From Acidimicrobiaceae bacterium (GTDB lineage Bacteria; Actinomycetota; Acidimicrobiia; Acidimicrobiales; RAAP-2), in the NCBI GenBank assembly GCA_003151235.1, contig PLWZ01000085.1, positions 1 to 47,935 of the forward strand: a stretch of DNA of 47,935 nt, given 5' to 3'. The notes below the pieces were generated by a model, which saw nothing but the letters and a program-made list of their open reading frames with translations, did not search any database and had not been told where the DNA came from. The position numbers were made by a program, and so were the translations under genes. Positions 15,955 through 24,743 of this stretch are shown here, one piece after another; the stretch's first letter is position 1, and each line of letters begins with the position of its first letter.

Positions 15955-16419
15955 TCCTACCAGCCTCATCCGTCCGCGTCCGGTGAGTTCGCAAGAGTCC
16001 AGGTGCGAGTCTGACTCCGAGCAGCCGCCAGATTACTCGATGATGCTTCGTCCGAGGCCGTCCGCAAGCGTCCGTGACCACGCTGTGACCGCGGGCGGTA
16101 TTGCTCGTTGCAACCTTTGGGTAACGCCGACCGGCGGGCAGGCCTACGTTCCACCCGGTTCGTCTGGTTACCATCGATTCCCCCTTGAGCCCGAACGCCC
16201 GCAGGGATGCCCCCGAGCCAAGTGGTGGTCCTCCGATAAAGCGAGCCGCGGACTGGCGTTCTGCGAGCGCGCTGGAACCTGGACCGAGCTGAGGACTCGT
16301 CAGGCGACGCGAGGCTGTGAGCGCCGACGGCATCGCCTTTTCGACCTTCTAACTTTTGGTGGAAAGGGTCACTTCGCGGACCCCACCGGTATTGAGGAGA
16401 CTGAGCCGAAGATTGCTCA

Positions 16420-16439
16420 GGAGCGACCTTTGACCCTGG
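16420..16439 (+). promoter_or_regulatory. DosR/DevR-like box upstream of the 16627 gene
   Basis: The core GCGACCTTTGACCCT matches the invariant part of the DosR consensus TTSGGGACTWWAGTCCCSAA (GAC, WW, G at position 13, CCC) with one change in the first GGG. It resembles the box at 17601 at 13 of 15 core positions. It lies about 190 bases before the start of the downstream gene. The flanking region 15960-16626 shows no convincing gene. Assignment as a DosR site is by pattern only. Confidence 0.35.
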
Positions 16440-16626
16440 CGGCTCAAGGAGGTTCGCCCGTAGATTCAGCCGGAAGAATCAGCCTGCCGGCGCCCGGAAC
16501 TGCGTAGACCTTTGGTTCTAGTGTCCAGTTGTCGAAGTTGGCGATCCGCCGGAAACTAGTGCGACCGCTTTTTGTGGGGCGACGGCGACTGCCCACCCCA
16601 ACTCCCATCCTCTGAAATGCGACGGC

Positions 16627-17235
16627 ATGAGCGAACCCCAAAGCCCTGACAAGAACCGTGAGGCGGCCAATCTCGCCGAGGCGCAAGAGGAATCGTTACG
16701 CAGTCAGCGAGCGGTGGCCGCGGATCGGAGTTCCTCCCCGCCGGCGAACCCCGACCCCTATCTCGAAATCGACGAGGCGCTGACCGTTTGGTCCAGTCGG
16801 GAGCGGGCGTTTGTAGAGCGAGAAGCAGCAGCGAAAGTCGAGAGGGAGAAATTCCTTCGGGACTTCGAAGAGCTCTCAAAGAGCGTGATAAAGCCAACCA
16901 TGGAGTCCGTCATCGAGCGACTTCGGCGCGACGGGGGTGATGGAGCTATTGAAGAACGACGTTCCGACGAGTTCCACACCCCCCGGGTCATTCTCTGGAT
17001 GTCGCTGGAGGGTGAAATCTCTGACAAACCCCGACAAGATCGCAACCCATTCCTGCAATTGGATGCCGACGAGGCGCACCGTGAGATCAACGTCTGGGAG
17101 GGGGACATGTGGAAGAGACAGGGCCTCAGCAGGCTGACGTCACCTTGGAAGTTGACCGAGATCTCGCCGGCAAGCGTCACAGAAAGGATCGTGGGCATCC
17201 TCCAGCGAGCCGCACAAAACGGCTTGGGGGGTTGA
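16627..17235 (+). CDS. Hypothetical soluble protein
   Basis: I do not recognise this 202-residue protein. Residues 1-50 are polar and probably disordered. About 55-100 forms a charged helix (RAFVEREAAAKVEREKFLRD, then IKPTMESVIERLRRDG). The C-terminal part alternates strands and helices: PRVILWMSLEGEI, NPFLQLDADEAHREINVWEG, and a last helix TERIVGILQRAAQNGL. No membrane segment or signal peptide is visible and no good ribosome binding site precedes the ATG. It is the first gene inside the tRNA-Gln island, downstream of a weak DosR-like box. Confidence 0.6.
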   Translation: MSEPQSPDKNREAANLAEAQEESLRSQRAVAADRSSSPPANPDPYLEIDEALTVWSSRERAFVEREAAAKVEREKFLRDFEELSKSVIKPTMESVIERLRRDGGDGAIEERRSDEFHTPRVILWMSLEGEISDKPRQDRNPFLQLDADEAHREINVWEGDMWKRQGLSRLTSPWKLTEISPASVTERIVGILQRAAQNGLGG

Positions 17236-17457
17236 AATGGTGTCCGGCACAGAGCCACACGGCTCATAGGAGCTCGCGAGCGCGGATTGTCTGCCCGCTG
17301 GATGAGAACTTCCACACCTCTACCGTCTCGCGATCGGCACGAACATCACCAGCGGGCCGGGCATCGGCCTTGGGTCCGGGGCAGCAGTCGTGCTGGGCAT
17401 GACCGACACTTCTGCGTTGTTCCCTTGCTGCACTATCTGAACTCGGATTTCTTGAGC

Positions 17458-17475
17458 CGCCAGGGTGCCCTGGCG
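17458..17475 (+). terminator. Hairpin in the gap after the 16627 gene
   Basis: A perfect 8-bp inverted repeat, CGCCAGGG and CCCTGGCG, separated by 2 nt. It lies about 220 bases after the stop codon and lacks a T-run, so termination is only a possibility. The rest of the 518-base gap (17236-17753) shows no convincing gene; a glycine-rich frame near 17332-17439 has no start or context. A DosR-like box lies near its right end. Confidence 0.3.
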
Positions 17476-17600
17476 CACCGCTATGCGGCCCCGGCGACCG
17501 TGACCGTCGCCGAATGCGACGGCCGGTCACTGCATTCGGAACGATGCGGACGTATAAGTCCGCTCACCACCGCCCCACTGAGGAAACCCCCCGCTGCCAC

Positions 17601-17620
17601 ATTGGGACCTTTGGCCCTTC
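17601..17620 (+). promoter_or_regulatory. DosR/DevR-like box upstream of the coiled-coil protein gene
   Basis: ATTGGGACCTTTGGCCCTTC. All core positions of the DosR consensus are present (GGGAC at 4-8, WW at 10-11, G at 13, CCC at 15-17). It is the best of four similar sites in the island and lies 134 bases before the ATG at 17754. In mycobacteria, DosR activates hypoxia genes, prominently universal stress proteins, from such boxes. Function here is inferred. Confidence 0.5.
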
Positions 17621-17753
17621 CCGACCGCTGACGTCGCGGGCCACACTCGGAGAGCGGCAAGTTTGACCAAGGGCCCGCGAAGTCGTTCGAACAGACGGCA
17701 CGATGTAGTGCAGGAACCCGCGTTTCACCAGAAATCCGGAATGAGGAGGGACA

Positions 17754-18086
17754 ATGACCCGCGCAACTGACAACGGCTCTGTGGAGTCGGAGATCGATCA
17801 TGACCCGATTGAGCGGCTCGATAGTACGCTGCGCGACTGGCGAACCCGGATCGATGACCTAAAGGTTCAGCTCGACCTTGCCGCGATGGATGCCAAAGAC
17901 ACGCTCGACAAGCAACTTGAGGTTGCTCAGAACGCCTATCTTGCCGCGCGGTCACGACTCTCGCAGACCCACAACGTCGGCTCCGACCTGAAGGCGGTGA
18001 GTCGCGACGTCGAGGCCGTCTTGCATAACTTGAAGGAGGCATTCGACGCTGTGACGGACGTGGTAAGGCGTTCTCGCAGCGAGTGA
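17754..18086 (+). CDS. Small coiled-coil protein of unknown function
   Basis: A 110-residue acidic protein. After a short polar N terminus nearly the whole chain is predicted helix with heptad-like spacing: RLDSTLRDWRTRIDDLKVQL, AKDTLDKQLEVAQNAYLAAR and LKAVSRDVEAVLHNLKEAFD. No catalytic motif is seen. A GGAGGGA a few bases upstream of the ATG is one of the clearest ribosome binding sites in the window. A DosR-like box precedes it. Such small coiled-coil proteins often accompany stress regulons, but no specific function can be given. Confidence 0.7.
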   Translation: MTRATDNGSVESEIDHDPIERLDSTLRDWRTRIDDLKVQLDLAAMDAKDTLDKQLEVAQNAYLAARSRLSQTHNVGSDLKAVSRDVEAVLHNLKEAFDAVTDVVRRSRSE

Positions 18087-18194
18087 CGCGCCAGCCGGCG
18101 GAGACGCCGATAGCCCATGTGGGGCTGCGATCGGGTGCGGGACGGCTCGAGACTCTGTCTTGAGGAAACGAATGCCAAGGCGGCAGCGATCAAG

Positions 18195-18530
18195 ATGACC
18201 ATTTACACACACCTGATCGGTCAAGCCCTCGACGAAATCGAATCCTCTCGCAAGGGTCAGACGACAGGAGAGGCCTTGGCTGAGCTGTTGCGCTGCCGAG
18301 CCCGGCTGAATTCGGCTGCTCCGTCGCGTACCCATGCGGGATGGGCACCGTCGGCTGTGGCGGACGAATTGGCCTATGACGTTTCCCTCATGGCGCTAGC
18401 TCGACCCCACGACTTAGATCGTGATCCGCTTCGATTCAAGCGACCACAAGAAGAGCGGTTCCGACTCGAGCAAGGGTTGGCCGCACGCGGCGTCCGTTTG
18501 GACGAACTCAACCTCGATGAGCTCACCTAG
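18195..18530 (+). CDS. Hypothetical protein
   Basis: A 111-residue frame starting MTIYTHLIGQALDEIESSRK, with a helical N-terminal half (GEALAELLRCRARL) and a second half (AVADELAYDVSLMALARPHD, RLEQGLAARGVRLDELNLDE). I do not recognise it. The start is uncertain because no clear ribosome binding site is present and the frame is open further upstream. It follows the coiled-coil gene by about 110 bases on the same strand and may share its promoter. Confidence 0.5.
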   Translation: MTIYTHLIGQALDEIESSRKGQTTGEALAELLRCRARLNSAAPSRTHAGWAPSAVADELAYDVSLMALARPHDLDRDPLRFKRPQEERFRLEQGLAARGVRLDELNLDELT

Positions 18531-18791
18531 GGACCGTAATGAGGTCCGTAGTCAAGTCCCCCCGGAGTCGCGCCGGGGACAACTGCGCCGCACGTTCGTC
18601 CAGGCGCGCAGGGTAGGTCGCGGCCTGGGTTCTCCGCTCCATGCCGACCTTGGCCCAAGAGGTTAGAGACGTAGTTCTTTGCCGTCTAAAGCCGATCCTG
18701 CCGTCTAGCTCAAACGCGACACAGGGCGGGTTTCGGAACAAGTGAACTGGCGTGCGGTCACCCCTGCGATGACGGCGGTTGATTCCGCGGC

Positions 18792-18811
18792 ATCAGGACT
18801 TTGGGCCCTAC
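18792..18811 (+). promoter_or_regulatory. DosR/DevR-like box upstream of the arginine permease
   Basis: ATCAGGACTTTGGGCCCTAC. It keeps GGACT, the WW pair, G at position 13 and CCC of the DosR consensus, with A for the first core G. It lies 88 bases before the permease ATG, in the 368-base gap 18531-18898, which otherwise shows no gene. It is a plausible control point for the whole arginine deiminase operon under low oxygen. Pattern match only. Confidence 0.45.
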
Positions 18812-18898
18812 CCGGCGCCTCACCCCGCTATCAGAGTTGCGATTTGAGAGTGAAAGCACCGGTGCGTTCGCCGGTTCCGTCCCCAGAGGAGACCCGAA

Positions 18899-20353
18899 AT
18901 GTCGCTCACAACCAGTTCGCCGGCCCCCGTCCAACCAGGGTCGTCGGATCGGCCACTGTCGCCGCGGAACCAGGAGAAGGCTCACGCCCTGGGGCTGACG
19001 TCGGCCACCGGGCTGGTGATCGGAAGCATCGTCGGGACCGGCGTCTTCACCATGCCGGCCGTCATCGCCGGTGCGGGCACCATGGGCCTCCTTGTCCTTG
19101 TGGTCATCGCCGTCGGGGCGATGCTCCTCGCCGTCCTCTTTGGCCAGCTCACGAAGCGTGTGCCGAACAACGACGGTGGGCTCTATGCCTATTCCCGCCA
19201 CGAGTTCGGCGATTTCGCCGGCTACCTGGTCGGCTGGTGCTACTGGATCCAGTCCTGGGCCGGCAACGCGGCCATCGTCGCGTCATGGGTGTTCTACGTC
19301 GACGCGCTGTTCGGCCTCAACCATCCGTCCGGCATGGAGAACTGGGGCATCGCCCTGGTGGGACTGTGGGTGCCCGCCATCATCAACCTGGTCGGGATCC
19401 GTCAGATGGCCTGGTTCCAAAATGTGACTGTCATCCTCAAGTTCCTCCCGTTGCTCTTTGTCGGCATTGTCGGATGGTTCTTCGTCAGCTCGGCCCACTT
19501 CGGAGCCTTCAACGCCTCGGGCGGCAGCCTCTACAGCGCCATCGGGATCGCCGCCGGGGTGGCCTTGTTCTCTTTCATCGGTGTCGAGGCCGCCGCAGTC
19601 ACCGCCAAGCGCGTGAAGGATCCGCGCCGCAACGTCAGTCGAGCTTCGATTCTCGGCACGGCAGCGAGCGCCATCTTGTACGTGCTGGTGACGGCGGCAG
19701 TCATGGGGTTGGTCGCACACCACACGCTGGTCAACACCGGGTCGCCGTTCGTCAACGCCTTCCAGACGATCTTCCCGCACAACGCCTGGGCCGGAAAGTT
19801 CATCGCCGGCGTGGCGGTCGCCTCGGGCATTGGTGCCCTGAACGGCTGGACCTTGATCGTCACCGAGACCTCGCGGGCGATCGCCCAGGATGACCTCTTC
19901 CCCAGGCCGTTCGCGTGGGTCGATCGCAAGGGCACGGCCTGGTTTGGCATCGTGGTCGGCACGGTGTTGCCATCGCTGCTCATGCTGTGGCGTTACACCT
20001 CTAGCTCGGGATTGACAGTGTTCACGTACCTGGTTGACCTGACCGTGGTCACCGTGGCCATCCCCTACTTCGTGTCGGCCCTCGCGCAGCTCACCTACCT
20101 CGTCTCGCGGCGCCGCCGGGTGCAGGGTTGGCTGCTGGCCCGGGATCTCTGTGTGGCCGGGGCGAGCGTGCTGTTCTCGATGTGGGTGACCTTTGCCTCG
20201 GGCTACCAGGTCGTCTACCAAGCGCTTGTCGTGCTGCTGGCTGGTCTGATCCTCTTCGCCTTCTTGAACGCCCGTCGGCAGCGCCTCGGGGAAACGAGCG
20301 AACCGGTGGACCTCCCGCAGGAGTCGGCGCCCACAGTTTCCACGTCGGCCTGA
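18899..20353 (+). CDS. APC-family amino acid permease, probable arginine/ornithine antiporter
   Basis: A 484-residue integral membrane protein with about 12-13 helices. The N-terminal APC signature is clear: TSATGLVIGSIVGTGVFTMP. Other typical stretches are NNDGGLYAYSRHEFGDFAGY and FIGVEAAAVTAKRVKDPRRN. It sits immediately before arginine deiminase (44 nt), ornithine carbamoyltransferase and carbamate kinase, so exchange of external arginine for ornithine (the ArcD role) is the natural assignment, although sequence alone cannot exclude another cationic or neutral substrate. An AGGAG precedes the ATG at good distance. Confidence 0.82.
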   Translation: MSLTTSSPAPVQPGSSDRPLSPRNQEKAHALGLTSATGLVIGSIVGTGVFTMPAVIAGAGTMGLLVLVVIAVGAMLLAVLFGQLTKRVPNNDGGLYAYSRHEFGDFAGYLVGWCYWIQSWAGNAAIVASWVFYVDALFGLNHPSGMENWGIALVGLWVPAIINLVGIRQMAWFQNVTVILKFLPLLFVGIVGWFFVSSAHFGAFNASGGSLYSAIGIAAGVALFSFIGVEAAAVTAKRVKDPRRNVSRASILGTAASAILYVLVTAAVMGLVAHHTLVNTGSPFVNAFQTIFPHNAWAGKFIAGVAVASGIGALNGWTLIVTETSRAIAQDDLFPRPFAWVDRKGTAWFGIVVGTVLPSLLMLWRYTSSSGLTVFTYLVDLTVVTVAIPYFVSALAQLTYLVSRRRRVQGWLLARDLCVAGASVLFSMWVTFASGYQVVYQALVVLLAGLILFAFLNARRQRLGETSEPVDLPQESAPTVSTSA

Positions 20354-20397
20354 CCGGGACAGAACACGACAAAGTACAGACCTAGGAGGACCACACC

Positions 20398-21618
20398 ATG
20401 ACATTTCGCGTCGACTCAGAGATAGGCCAGCTACGCCAAGCCATAGTCCATCGACCGGGGCTCGAACTGTCCCGGCTGACCCCAGAGAACATTGGCGACC
20501 TGCTGTTCGACGACGTCATGTGGGCCAAGAAGGCGAAGGAAGAGCACGACGCCTTTGCGGAGGCGCTCCGGGACAAGGGGGTCCGGGTTCACTACTTCGG
20601 GCAACTGCTGGCCGAGACCCTCGAGATTCCCGAGGGCCGCGCGTTCGTGTTCGACCGGGTCTGCACCCCCGAAATCCTCGGGCCATCCCTCGTAGACCCC
20701 GTGCGCCGACTCCTCGAGGCTAAGGACGGCGCTGCCCTGGCGGAATACCTGGTTGGCGGCATCTTGAAGGCGGACCTCCAACCGCTGCGGGCCAATAGCC
20801 TCAAGTGGGACATGCTTCGAGCCGACGACTTCGTCCTGCCACCGTTGCCCAACCACCTCTTCCAGCGGGACAACGCCTGCTGGATCTACGGCGGAGTCAC
20901 AGTGAACCCGATGGCCAAGCCGGCTCGGCAACGGGAGTCGCTGCACACCCGGGGCATTTATCGGTTCCATCCGTTGTTCGCCAATGCTGACTTCGTGACC
21001 TACTACGGGGACGACGACACCGGCCACCAACCAGCGACGCTGGAGGGCGGGGATGTCCACGTGATCGGGAACGGGACAGTGCTCATCGGGATGGGGGAAC
21101 GCACGACGCCCATGGCTGTCGAGATCGTGTCGCGAGCCCTCTTCGAGGCCGGACAAGCGACAAGGGTCGTGGCCGTCGAGTTGCCTCACTCCCACGCCTT
21201 CATGCATCTCGACACCGTGATGACCATGGTGGATCGCGGCACGTTCGTGCTCTACCCGTACTTCGACCGGCACCTCCGGAGTTGGACGGTCACCGCCGGC
21301 GACCACCCCGAGCGGTTGTCCGTGACCCGCAACCATCAGCTGTGGGACACCCTGGCCGAGGTGTTGGAGGTCGACCAGGTCATCGTGCTGACCACGGACG
21401 AAGATATTCGTGCCGCAGAGCGCGAGCAGTGGGATGACGGCACCAACTACCTGGCCGTGGCCCCCGGCATCGTCTTCGGCTACGAGCGAAACGTGGCCAC
21501 CAACACGATGCTGCGCAAGCACGGGATCGAGGTCGTGACCGTGGCCGGCAACGAGCTCGGACGGGGGCGAGGCGGGCCTCGCTGCATGACCTGCCCGATA
21601 GAGCGGGACCCGGCATGA
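20398..21618 (+). CDS. arcA: Arginine deiminase
   Basis: Hydrolyses arginine to citrulline and ammonia, the first step of the arginine deiminase pathway. The 406-residue length is normal. Catalytic features of the guanidino-modifying superfamily are present: [12 protein letters not shown], the [12 protein letters not shown] segment with Glu and Asp, [14 protein letters not shown] with the active-site His, and the nucleophile Cys396 in [14 protein letters not shown] near the C terminus. AGGAGG precedes the ATG. The stop overlaps the ornithine carbamoyltransferase start (ATGA). The product is cytoplasmic. Confidence 0.96.
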   Translation: MTFRVDSEIGQLRQAIVHRPGLELSRLTPENIGDLLFDDVMWAKKAKEEHDAFAEALRDKGVRVHYFGQLLAETLEIPEGRAFVFDRVCTPEILGPSLVDPVRRLLEAKDGAALAEYLVGGILKADLQPLRANSLKWDMLRADDFVLPPLPNHLFQRDNACWIYGGVTVNPMAKPARQRESLHTRGIYRFHPLFANADFVTYYGDDDTGHQPATLEGGDVHVIGNGTVLIGMGERTTPMAVEIVSRALFEAGQATRVVAVELPHSHAFMHLDTVMTMVDRGTFVLYPYFDRHLRSWTVTAGDHPERLSVTRNHQLWDTLAEVLEVDQVIVLTTDEDIRAAEREQWDDGTNYLAVAPGIVFGYERNVATNTMLRKHGIEVVTVAGNELGRGRGGPRCMTCPIERDPA

Positions 21619-22664
21619 GCGCCCAACCAGCGCCACATCAGGGCGGCCGGGTGGATCTTTCGGGCCGCAGCTTCTTGAAGGAGATCGACTTCACCAAGGT
21701 CGAATTCCTCTCGCTCGTCGACCTAGCGGTGGAACTCAGAGACGCCAAGCGGGCCCACGCCGAGCATCGAGCCCTGGAAGGCCGCAACATCGCGCTGATC
21801 TTCGAGAAGACCTCGACTCGGACCCGATCGGCCTTCGAGGTGGCCGCCCACGACCAGGGAGCGCATGTCAGCTACCTCGGTCCGGGCGAGACCCAGCTCG
21901 GCAAGAAGGAGACGATAAAGGACACTGCTCGGGTGCTCGGACGCATGTACGACGGCATCGAGTTCCGCGGGTTCGGCCACAGCGACGTCGAGACGCTGGC
22001 CGAGTTTGCCGGTGTGCCGGTGTGGAACGGGCTCACCGATGAGTGGCATCCCACCCAGATGGTCGCCGACATCCTGACCATGCGCGACTACTCGATCAAG
22101 CTGCTCGAGTCGGTGGCTTACTGCTACCTGGGCGACTGCCGGAACAACACCGCCAACTCGCTACTGGTGACCGGGGCACTCCTGGGCATGGACGTGCGTG
22201 TGTGCGGGCCCCGCGCTCTCTGGCCGAGCGCTGAGGTCCAAGGAATCGCCCATGAGCTGGCGACGCACAGTGGTGCTCGGGTCTTGGTGAGCGATGACGT
22301 ACCGGCTGCGGTCAGCGGAGCCGACTTTTTGTACACCGACGTGTGGCTGTCAATGGGAGAGCCGGTCGAAGACTGGTCCACGCGCATCGCTGAGCTCGTC
22401 CCCTACCAGATCAACCAGCGGGTCATGGGCCTGACGGGGAACCCAGCGACGCGCTTCATGCATTGCCTTCCGGCCTTACACAACACCGACACCGAGGTTG
22501 GTCAGATGATCTCCAACAATTTCGCACTCGAGGCCCTTGAGGTCACCGACGACGTTTTCGAGTCGCCGGCGTCCGTCGTCTTTGACCAAGCCGAGAACCG
22601 CCTTCATACGATCAAGGCGATCATGGTGGCCACACTCATGGACGGAGCGAAGCCCCGTCCATGA
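21615..22664 (+). CDS. arcB: Ornithine carbamoyltransferase, catabolic
   Basis: In this setting it phosphorolyses citrulline to ornithine and carbamoyl phosphate. Carbamoyl-phosphate binding motif [14 protein letters not shown], the [17 protein letters not shown] segment, and the ornithine-side HCLPALHNT are all present. At 349 residues it is slightly longer than anabolic OTCs, as usual for catabolic ArcB. ATG overlaps the arcA stop, and its own stop overlaps the carbamate kinase start. Catabolic direction is inferred from the operon; the sequence alone would also fit an anabolic argF. Confidence 0.95.
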   Translation: MSAQPAPHQGGRVDLSGRSFLKEIDFTKVEFLSLVDLAVELRDAKRAHAEHRALEGRNIALIFEKTSTRTRSAFEVAAHDQGAHVSYLGPGETQLGKKETIKDTARVLGRMYDGIEFRGFGHSDVETLAEFAGVPVWNGLTDEWHPTQMVADILTMRDYSIKLLESVAYCYLGDCRNNTANSLLVTGALLGMDVRVCGPRALWPSAEVQGIAHELATHSGARVLVSDDVPAAVSGADFLYTDVWLSMGEPVEDWSTRIAELVPYQINQRVMGLTGNPATRFMHCLPALHNTDTEVGQMISNNFALEALEVTDDVFESPASVVFDQAENRLHTIKAIMVATLMDGAKPRP

Positions 22665-23605
22665 GGATCGTGGTCGCACTCGGCGGCAACGCCCTCTTGG
22701 AGAGGGGGGAAGCTCCCGATTCAGACATCCAAGAGACCCACGTGGGCCGTGCCGCTGGGGCGCTGGCCCGGTTGGGGCCTGCCCACGAACTGATCATCAC
22801 CCACGGCAACGGCCCCCAGGTCGGGGTCCTGGCCATCGAAAGCGCTAGCGACCCCTCCCTGTCTCACCCGTACCCATTCGATTCGCTGGTGGCCGAGACG
22901 CAGGGGCTGATCGGCAACTGGCTCCTGCAAGCGGTCGAGCACGCGATTCCGGCCCGGAACGCCGTCTGCATCTTGACCCGGACCGTCGTAGTCACCGACG
23001 ATCCGGCGTTCAAGAACCCGACCAAGTTCGTGGGTCCGATCTACACCGAGAATGTGGCCAAGCAGTTAGCCGCTGCCCGCGGGTGGGACGTGCGCCCAGA
23101 CGGGAGCCAGTGGCGCCGAGTGGTGCCATCCCCCGAGCCCACCGAGATCGTCGAGTTGGAGGACATTCGACTGCTCCTCGATCGGGGTGCCATCGTGATT
23201 TGCGCCGGCGGCGGCGGCATCCCAGTCGTTCGTCAGCCGGGTGGTCAACTGCGGGGCATCGAGGCGGTGGTGGACAAGGACCTGACGGCGGCGGTGCTGG
23301 CCGCGGAGCTCGGGGCTGACGCGTTCCTACTCCTCACCGACGTGCCGAACGTGGAGATCGACTACGGGACACCGACGGCTCGCCCCATCCGCTCGGCGTC
23401 GGTCGCTGAGATGCGGAGCAAGTCCTTCGCCGCGGGCTCCATGGGCCCGAAGGTTGTGGCGGCCTGCCGGTTTGTTGAGCACACCGGCGGCGAGGCAGCA
23501 ATCGGCCGTCTCGAGGATGCAGCGTTGTTGCTCTCGGGCAGCGCCGGAACCGTAATCACGGCGGGTGGTGGACGGCCGGCGGTGCGGTCGGCGGCCCGAG
23601 CCTGA
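22661..23605 (+). CDS. arcC: Carbamate kinase
   Basis: Transfers phosphate from carbamoyl phosphate to ADP, yielding ATP, CO2 and ammonia: the energy-conserving step of the pathway. The amino-acid-kinase fold starts [42 protein letters not shown] and the C-terminal [15 protein letters not shown] are characteristic. The length of 314 residues is typical. ATGA overlap with arcB shows tight coupling. After its stop a perfect GGACCG/CGGTCC repeat (23625-23643) precedes the next gene; no T-run follows it. Confidence 0.95.
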   Translation: MRIVVALGGNALLERGEAPDSDIQETHVGRAAGALARLGPAHELIITHGNGPQVGVLAIESASDPSLSHPYPFDSLVAETQGLIGNWLLQAVEHAIPARNAVCILTRTVVVTDDPAFKNPTKFVGPIYTENVAKQLAAARGWDVRPDGSQWRRVVPSPEPTEIVELEDIRLLLDRGAIVICAGGGGIPVVRQPGGQLRGIEAVVDKDLTAAVLAAELGADAFLLLTDVPNVEIDYGTPTARPIRSASVAEMRSKSFAAGSMGPKVVAACRFVEHTGGEAAIGRLEDAALLLSGSAGTVITAGGGRPAVRSAARA

Positions 23606-23695
23606 GGCGGTTGGCCGCTCGCCGGACCGTAAGAAGCGGTCCCGGGTAGCGTCCCAGGGGCGCGTAGTGAGGAACCCGTTCTTAAGGAGACAGCA

Positions 23696-24139
23696 GTGAC
23701 GAGCACACCACAGAACCACGGCCGGATCGTTGTCGGAGTGGACGGATCGCCGTCTTCACTGGCCGCCCTGGACTGGGCCGCCGGCCAGGGCGAGCTGACT
23801 GGTTCGTCGCTTGAGTTGGTGATGGCCTGGGAATGGCCCACAGTGTATGGAGCTCCGTTCGCTTTTCCAACTGACTGGAACCCGGCGGCGGACGCCGCCC
23901 GGGTGCTCGACGAGGCAGTCACGACGGTACGAGGCAACCACCCCGACGTCGACATCCAGCAGACCGTCGTCGAGGGTCATCCCGCACCAGCTCTGGTAAA
24001 TGCGTCGCGCGGGGCACGGCTCCTCGTCGTTGGTTGCCGAGGTCATGGGGAGTTCGCCGGCATGTTGCTCGGATCAGTGAGCGAGCACTGCGTGACGAAT
24101 GCGCACTGTCCTGTGCTCGTGCTGCGGGACGACCGGTAG
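23696..24139 (+). CDS. Universal stress protein (UspA family)
   Basis: A 147-residue single Usp domain. RIVVGVDGSPSSLAALDWAA opens the fold, and VVGCRGHGEFAGMLLGSVSE carries the ATP-binding G-2x-G-9x-GS motif, followed by CPVLVLRDD. An AAGGAG precedes the GTG start. It follows carbamate kinase by 90 bases on the same strand. Such ATP-binding Usp proteins are typical members of hypoxia regulons in actinobacteria, which fits an arginine deiminase island. Confidence 0.9.
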   Translation: MTSTPQNHGRIVVGVDGSPSSLAALDWAAGQGELTGSSLELVMAWEWPTVYGAPFAFPTDWNPAADAARVLDEAVTTVRGNHPDVDIQQTVVEGHPAPALVNASRGARLLVVGCRGHGEFAGMLLGSVSEHCVTNAHCPVLVLRDDR

Positions 24140-24179
24140 TCGCTGTAAGTCTGATCCGTTGGGCGAACTTCAGACTCGT

Positions 24180-24199
24180 GATGGGACCAAGGACTCTAT
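24180..24199 (+). promoter_or_regulatory. Weak DosR/DevR-like box upstream of the second UspA gene
   Basis: GGGACC, AA and G at the expected spacings match the left half of the DosR consensus; the right half reads CTC instead of CCC. It lies about 110 bases before the GTG at 24308. Taken alone it would not be convincing; it is listed because better boxes occur upstream of other genes in the same island. Confidence 0.25.
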
Positions 24200-24307
24200 T
24201 GCGTCTATGTGCTGGCGCGTACCCTGCAGGAAAGCTGTCTGCCGCGGAACCGCAGTGGCGGTGCTGGGCCCAGGACCGGAAGGACGGCCACGACAATCTC
24301 AGACAAT

Positions 24308-24730
24308 GTGAAGTCGACTACCCCCGCCGCCCAACATCGCATCGTGGTCGGCGTCGACGGTTCAGCCGAATCGACGCGAGCCTTGAAGTGGGCAGCGGGC
24401 CAAGCGCAGCTGACAAACGCCGTCCTTGAGATTCACACCGTCTATGCACAAGGACTTCTCTTCGTGCCCCCGGACGAGGTCGCGGAGATCAACAGACAAA
24501 TCCTCGATGAGGCAAATGAGAACGCCCAGGGGGTGGCCCCCAACGTCACGACGCAGTCAGTGGCCCACGACAACGGGGTTCCTGCCAACGTCCTCATCGA
24601 GGCGAGTAGCGGGGCCGACCTGCTGGTCGTGGGGACGAGGGGCGAAGGCGGAATCTTGGGCGTTGCGCTTGGCTCAGTGAGCCAGAAGTGCTCCCTTCAT
24701 GCCCACTGCACAGTGGTCGTCGTCCGTTAA
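24308..24730 (+). CDS. Universal stress protein (UspA family)
   Basis: A 140-residue Usp domain: HRIVVGVDGSAESTRALKWA at the start, then VVGTRGEGGILGVALGSVSQ with an intact ATP-binding motif and a final CTVVVVR. GTG was chosen because it begins 11 residues before the first strand; the frame is open further upstream but without domain content. It is a close relative of the preceding UspA, probably from an old duplication, with a possible own promoter in the 170-base gap between them. Confidence 0.88.
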   Translation: MKSTTPAAQHRIVVGVDGSAESTRALKWAAGQAQLTNAVLEIHTVYAQGLLFVPPDEVAEINRQILDEANENAQGVAPNVTTQSVAHDNGVPANVLIEASSGADLLVVGTRGEGGILGVALGSVSQKCSLHAHCTVVVVR

Positions 24731-24743
24731 GCGATCCGACCTT

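Noticed and set aside
15800..16507. 235-codon plus-strand frame across tRNA-Glu and the tRNA-Gln remnant
   Set aside because: It reads straight through a well-formed tRNA gene on the opposite strand and has no domain or ribosome binding site; an open frame by chance in GC-rich DNA.
15960..16626. Possible integrase gene next to the left island end
   Set aside because: I read both strands for tyrosine- or serine-recombinase motifs and found none; only short frames without conserved boxes are present.
17332..17439. Glycine-rich frame (ITSGPGIGLGSGAAVVLG)
   Set aside because: It looks like a glycine-zipper fragment but has no start codon, ribosome binding site or continuation; too short to support.
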